The position numbers were made by a program, and so were the translations under genes. A DNA stretch of 64,000 bases from Acanthornis magna (lineage: Eukaryota > Chordata > Aves > Passeriformes > Acanthizidae), in assembly GCA_036785705.1 (NCBI GenBank), contig JAWUZG010000295.1, positions 124,001 through 188,000 on the forward strand, read 5' to 3'. Every line of letters begins with the position of its first letter. The stretch's first letter is position 1. Of this stretch, positions 59,028 to 64,000 are shown in pieces. The notes under the pieces are model-generated. The model was given only the letters and a program-made list of their open reading frames with translations, was not told the DNA's origin and did not search any database.

Positions 59028-59795
59028 GACTTTCACTTCTAGGCTGAAAAAGGCAACAGAGGGACACTGGGGTGCCTTTGACAAGGCGGGAGAGCCTTGT
59101 GGAAGCCCATGGAATCATTGGTGCTAGCAGCAACCTGCTCCAGGTGGGCTCGTCTCTCCTGCCTTGCAGAGGTGCTGGCAGGACCCTGCCCCGGTACCCG
59201 TGGCTGGCCAGGGGCTCACGGCTTGCCAGGGGAAATGGCTCTGCTCCAGGACAACCCCCTCCGCACACGGCATGCAGGTGCATTTTGTGCTCTCTCGTGG
59301 CACACAGGGGGAAAAAATCAAGGCTGAGCCAACCCCTTTGCCTGCCCCCAGCCCATCTCCGGGCTTCTTGTGGCATCAGGGCGGGGCAGATTTGGTCGGA
59401 ACCTTTGTTTCACTTGGCCGCAGTGCCGGCCCTGCCTGGGCACCTAGCTGCTGCTGGGACATGCTGTGTCCCGATTCCACCTTCCCCCAACACCTCCCCA
59501 GCCGTGGACAAGCTTTGGGGCACTTTGGGGTGCGCCTCCCTGCCCCGCCCCTGCCGCTCTCCCCCGTGCCTCCCAAAACTCCCCCGCGCAGGAGGAGGAG
59601 TAGGAGGAAGGGGGGACTCCCAAGAGCTGCTGCTGTCCCGGCTTCGTGGAAAGCCTCCCCCCACCTGTCCTTGTCCCCACTGCCTGGCAGCCGCCAAAGC
59701 GGACGAGGCCGAGGTGGGGAGGGGACCCCGACGCCAGCTAAGCTAGGCTCGGTTCAGCTAAGCTTGGCTCGGCCCAGCTGGGCGCGGAGCGGAGC
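59028..59795 (+). repeat. GC-rich CpG-dense unit, copy C (truncated)
   Basis: It opens with 'tcacttctaggctgaaaaag' and 'gcaacagagggacac', encoding a TSRLKKATEGHW peptide that is also present, inverted, at the copy A/palindrome boundary. It then follows copy B almost exactly to 'ggcgcggagcggagc' at about 59795. There it stops where B continues. Differences from B are mainly single bases, so the two copies share a recent origin or have been homogenised by gene conversion. Confidence 0.85.
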
Positions 59796-60086
59796 TATAG
59801 CCTATGAGTGTCTTTGTATTACCATAGGCTGCTACATATTTAAATCCTGAAAAACTGGTTCTTCAACTTCTGCTGGGTTGATTAAGATCAGCTGACTTTT
59901 GGATCCACCCTAGAGTAGCTGTTTAGAAGACAATAGGCTGGAATGTCTTCCCTCTAGCTATTCCCTGATTGGTATTTCAAAACTTGTCTTCATCTCAATC
60001 TCCCCTAAGGTTTTAATATTCTTAGCATCTTTTGCTAGGCAATAATTTCCATAAGACTTTCCTATTTCTTCTTCCCCAACACCTAT
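59796..60086. other. AT-rich spacer between unit C and the integrase remnant
   Basis: The base composition drops sharply from GC-rich to AT-rich at 59796. No open frame or motif is recognised. It may be degraded retroviral pol or unrelated filler. Confidence 0.4.
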
Positions 60087-60766
60087 TTGCTGTGGTCATT
60101 AGTGCAGAAAGAACATGAGAAAACACATTGGGGTATAGATGCTCTGTACAATTATTTGAAAGAAAAAATCATAGCCAGGAAATTGCAGAGCACAGTAATA
60201 TTGGTAACTCGTCAGTGTAGTCTTTGCCTCCGAACTAATCCTAAAAATACCCCAAAGCCTAAAATTGGACAAATTGGGAAAGGCTGTGGGCTGGGACAGC
60301 AATGCCTTGGCCCCAGGCCCTCCCATTAGCGTTCGTAGGAATTTGGACAAAACCGATAACAAAATTAAAATTGAGTCCCTTTGAAATATTGTATGGGAGG
60401 CCATATGCAGTCCAAGAAGGCACTTCACCCATCCAAGTGGAAGAAAAGACCCTACACAGATGCATAGTAGCTCTGAATAAACAGCTTGGAAAAATTGAGA
60501 AATATGTGGCTGGAGCCCAAAACAGGGAACTAGATGGGCCAGTACACGATGTACAACCTGGATATTATGTGTATGTTAAGTCTTTTGCAGAGAAGATCCT
60601 AGAACCGCAGCGGGAGGGACCATTCCAAGTGCTCCTCACGACCTTCACTGCGATCAAGATCAAGGAACAGAAAGCCTGGATTCACCATTCCCGAGTGAAG
60701 AAGGCTCTTGACAGAATTTGGAGAGTAACACCAGGTGAAGATGAACTGAAGCTGAAGCTGACCTGA
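60087..60766 (+). pseudogene. pol: Retroviral pol: integrase with internal deletion and frameshift
   Basis: The first frame (60087-60329) carries the integrase zinc-binding N-terminal domain: H-x3-H followed by C-x2-C ('HEKTHWG', then 'CSLC'). It then runs out of frame. A second frame (60302-60766) begins in the region after the catalytic core ('KLSPFEILYGRPY'). It ends with the GPF domain and 'WIHHSRVKKA', the hallmark of gammaretroviral (class I) integrase C-termini. The DDE catalytic core between the two is missing, so the enzyme would be inactive. Reverse transcriptase, protease and gag are absent upstream. The stop at 60764-60766 lies a few bases before the env start. Confidence 0.85.
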
Positions 60767-60770
60767 AAAA

Positions 60771-62843
60771 GTGAATAGTGGACTTGTAGGTGTTATGAAC
60801 ATAATGTGTAAAGTGAGAATTTTAGTAGTCCTTGTCATTATTGTGACAGGAATCAAGGCAACACCACTCAGGTACAATGCAACAGGAGTATACCGATGCC
60901 AAGGGAAGGCATATGATCCACACTCCCGAAAGGCTCTGAACAAGATGCTCAGAGTTACAAATGCAAGTGTATGGGAAGGGAAAAATATTCTGGGTTGTGA
61001 ATATGCTTTTGTGCACGATGGGTTCCGTGAGACTTCTCAAACACCCATGGAACTCATCCGACTTGGTCCTGAATGTTGTGACAAATGCTTGAGTACGTGC
61101 CCTGAGTTCAGATTTAAAATAGAGGGGTACGCAAAAAGAGCATATTTCATTGACTTCAACCTCACCCAAGTTTGTACAAAGCCCTATGAAAATCAAGGTG
61201 AAGTAACCAAACCAGCACCAAGAAAAGTCAAGACCACGATTCAGGCATCCAAAAAGAGGCAGTCCCTAGTTCCCACAGTTATGAAAATTGGGCCATATGC
61301 TATTAAGAAAACTGGACTTCAAAAGCTGTTAACTAACCTAGAATGGTCCTTAAAAAGAGTAGAAATGGGGATGCAAGTAAACATATCTGCCACTCGGCCA
61401 GAGTGTGCCCCGTTTCTCAAAAATCCCTCTACAGACTGGAGCAATTGGCTCCGACACCGTATACCTTATAACTTCAAAACTAAAAGGGACCTTACAGGAT
61501 TGTTGGGGACAGGATTGGGAGTCGTAAATGCAATTGATTCAGAAGTATTAATTAACAAATTGGCCACAGTGAGGAGTGACTTAGTTAAATTACAGCAGCC
61601 ATTGCAATCTTCCTTGTTGGCTTTAGGTAATGATCATTGGAAATTGTCCAAAGTATTGCCAGAGTGGGAGACCATGGAAGAGCTAGACCATGAAGTAATA
61701 ATCAGTGCTCTCGGTGTAGCCAGCAAAAATATTTCCTTAGCCCTTGGCTGCACTCAAGCACAACTATGGGTGCAATCTGTAGCTGCTTCAGTTATCAGAG
61801 AAGGTGAAGTAGGGATCTTCCCCGTTGAAATTCGTAAAATTGTTTGGGACGATGCCTCTGAAATTGAAAAAGAACTTCAGTCTTGGTGGGTTTTAGTCAA
61901 TTTTACATATGACCCCGTGACAAATATAGTCACAGCCTTTGTCCTGACTATTCATAATGCATCAGTTAGCCTGATATATCCAATACTTCCTCTAGGATTA
62001 AATCATGAAGGAACTGTACTATACCCCTCTAAACATAGAACATGGGCACAAGAGAATAAAGGACAATGGCAAACCATCAACCTAGAGTCTTGCTCAATGA
62101 AAGAGCAGTTAAGATACATATGTGAAGGAATCCCAGAAGAAGACAAAGATACTTGTTTAGATACAGATCAAAGCATTTGTAACTTTGAAGTGCATTCAGT
62201 CAACCAAATGACTCAGCTGGTGTATGCTGGACAAGGTTGTGTCTGTCTCAGGACAGCATGTCCCACCATAATGATAGACAACCTGGTTGTAAATGAGACT
62301 CAATTCAATTTATGCATTTGTAACTTCACAAAAGTTGAAGGATGTGACTTTTCCTATCAGGCACCTGTAATATCACACTAGTATATAAAAGCGAGCCTGA
62401 CTACCGTACAGGAAATCTTGCCAGTGCCCATAGGAATGAACTTAACACTAGTCACCCAACTGCTAAAACACCCAGAATTACAAGGAATTTTGAAAGAAAT
62501 TAGAGAAGCAGGGAAAAAGACTCTAATTACAATACACCATGACACGGAAACAATTCAAACTGTTTTCAAGCAATTTGAAGGACACTTGTCTCATCATTGG
62601 TGGGATGTGCTCTTTGGATGGTCTCCAACAGCAACTGGTGTACTAAATGCCTTGATTCATCCTGTTGTTGTATTACTCTTTTTAGTAGGTATTAGTTTAA
62701 CCCTATCTGTTGTGACGCTTCTTTGGAATTGGAAGATTTTGCGAAAAATAGCCGCTTTAACATCGCTCTCCAAAGCGTATGTCCTAGTCTTAAGAGACAA
62801 TAGCCATACAGCATGGATAGATGAGGAGGAGTCTCCATATTGA
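60771..62843 (+). pseudogene. env: ERV envelope gene with one in-frame stop
   Basis: A frame of 536 codons is closed by TAG at 62379-62381 and stays open in the same frame to a TGA at 62841-62843. The N-terminus has a hydrophobic signal-like stretch (residues ~16-30) after M-N or an internal M. SU is cysteine-rich with several N-x-S/T sites. A basic KTKR site near residue 237-240 is followed by a glycine-rich, fusion-peptide-like segment. The long downstream region has further cysteine clusters and glycosylation sites. Past the stop lie a hydrophobic membrane span (about 62650-62735) and a short cytoplasmic tail. I do not see the usual gammaretroviral immunosuppressive segment or CX6CC motif, so it appears to be a divergent env type. 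As it stands the product would lack the membrane anchor. Confidence 0.85.
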
Positions 62844-62864
62844 GTAAAAGAATTTACTCATCGT

Positions 62865-62881
62865 AAAAGAGAAGTGGGGAA
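62865..62881 (+). other. Polypurine tract
   Basis: The run 'aaaagagaagtggggaa' directly precedes the downstream LTR. In retroviruses this is the primer site for plus-strand DNA synthesis. Only one base (t) interrupts the purines. Its position fixes the LTR start at 62882. Confidence 0.8.
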
Positions 62882-63551
62882 TGAAACATAGGGTTTTCTT
62901 TTAGACACTTAAGTGTAGAGATTTTAGATAAAAGTTAGTTTTGTTAAAATTAACTAGAACAGAAAAAGATGCAGAACTCAGTTAGAAAGAAATTAATGAT
63001 TAAATGCAGAGTAGCCCTTTGATTATTTGATATTTACTCAGCTGTGCTTAGAATAGACAATTAATAATCTTAAGGAAAGAGGTTCAAAGGAGAGCCTAGA
63101 CAGTTACAAATTTTGCCCAGATGCAACCTACTTAGAAGCAATAGAAGAGAGCATTGGGAGTTTTCCAGGGTCAAATGTATTGTCAAAAATCAACAAAGTA
63201 AGAAGGTCACACTGAGGAAGACTCATATTACTTCATCCAAAGCAGCCCTCAGACTCAAATTAACAACCACCGACCCAATTCCATTGCAGGAACTGTGCAT
63301 GCTTAATGACTTTTTGGTAATTTCCATATGAAGCGGGGAATGGGAGGCGCTTATGTTAAATATGCATTTTTGTTATAGATAAATAAGTTCTATGTTGCAT
63401 TGTTACTTTGGAGCTGTACATTTGGGAGCTATCCCTGCAGCTCTCCGGTGCTGAAATAAACATACACTTTCTAACCTTAACAAGTTAGAGAGTCTTTGTC
63501 CGTCTCAGGTGGATATTGATATTGGATCTATATCTGCATTTTAATAATTCA
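62882..63551 (+). mobile_element. Downstream LTR of the class I ERV
   Basis: This 670-base LTR starts TGAAACATAGG and ends 'taataattca', giving TGAA...TTCA termini. It is collinear with 55069-55730, with small differences. The poly(A) signal AATAAA is at 63455-63460, followed by 'ctttgtccgtctcagg'. The frame at 63113-63331 has an equivalent in the other LTR (55292-55510) and is an LTR artefact. No target-site duplication is found between the bases before the upstream LTR and those after this one. Confidence 0.88.
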
Positions 63552-64000
63552 AAACCACCGCGACTGACCTGCTACTTTTTTGGAGACGCTCTGCATAGAA
63601 AGCTGAATGGCACAGCCCACCTCAGCAGTGGGCTGGCTTCACCCTGAGCAGAATACCGAGCAGATTTATCAGCACCCTACTGCAGCTGTCAGGCAAATCA
63701 GCTGGATCCAAGCATGGAATGGCTTTTCCTGTACTGCAGCCATACAGATCTCAGTACACAGAAATGGACTTGGGTCTTGTCTGCAGTGAGACTGCTGGAC
63801 TCCAGCAGGATGAGTACGGTCACAAAGTGATGAGCAGACACCCAAGAAGAGATTTAAAGTACAGAAACATGCTTCAAAAATCCTATGCTCAGGTGCAGAT
63901 ATTTGGTCTTGACATGATAAATACCCTCAAGAAAACAAATGACAGAGTATCTTAGGGTTCAGTTTAGGTTTCGGGGCTCACTAACACTGCTTTTTCAACT
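63552..64000. other. Unassigned flank right of the ERV
   Basis: A plus-strand frame (63719-63955) reads through 'DEYGHKVMSRHPRRDLKYRN' and ends near 'LKKTNDRVS'. Its upstream reading also stays open for some distance, but I recognise no family and no splice context. It could be part of an exon, an old repeat or chance. Confidence 0.3.

Noticed and set aside
1..64000. CRISPR array, tRNA, rRNA or bacterial operon
   Set aside because: None is present. The tandem repeats lack unique spacers of constant length, and the gene structure is split by introns.

Overview
This is vertebrate, almost certainly avian and probably songbird, genomic DNA. The evidence is antisense CR1 LINE 3' fragments of the bird type, ERVL-type solo LTRs of a family common in birds, exons in long AT-rich introns, and a GC-rich, minisatellite-rich block. 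No bacterial genes, operons, CRISPR arrays or tRNA genes were seen.

Layout. (1) 1-33 kb is AT-rich non-coding DNA with scattered CR1 pieces, one nearly full solo LTR (19042-19575) and simple repeats; I recognise no gene. (2) 33.2-44.6 kb holds most of FBXO15 on the minus strand. Seven exons join in phase (44442-44555, 43265-43369, 40479-40721, 40026-40235, 37736-37865, 35399-35481, 34284-34429) and include the F-box. An eighth (33189-33391) is only a candidate. The first coding exon and the true 3' end were not found. (3) A solo LTR (47645-48259) marks an abrupt change from AT-rich to GC-rich DNA.

(4) 48.3-59.8 kb is a composite. A GC-rich CpG-dense unit occurs three times: inverted copy A (48260-49690), copy B (55731-57200) and shorter copy C (59028-59795). 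A and C abut short peptides resembling the C-terminal end of retroviral integrase. Between A and B lie a ~580 bp imperfect palindrome, a G-rich minisatellite, an orphan promoter with the layout of an MHC class I promoter (minus strand, first codons MAPALGL), a C-rich minisatellite and a 2.9 kb GAG/GAC repeat array.

(5) 55069-63551 is bounded by two direct LTRs of one gammaretrovirus-like (class I) family. Only its 3' part is retroviral: integrase pieces lacking the catalytic core, and an env gene with one in-frame stop. The 5' part, where gag and most of pol belong, is filled by unit B, a GAAA/GGAA array, a decayed integrase-like remnant and unit C.

The parts do not form one pathway. FBXO15 is a host ubiquitin-ligase adaptor gene. 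The remainder looks like a recombination-prone block of ERVs, low-copy GC-rich units and minisatellites, with a severed MHC class I-like promoter. Either real rearrangement or an assembly join near 47.6-48.3 kb could explain FBXO15 lying beside it.
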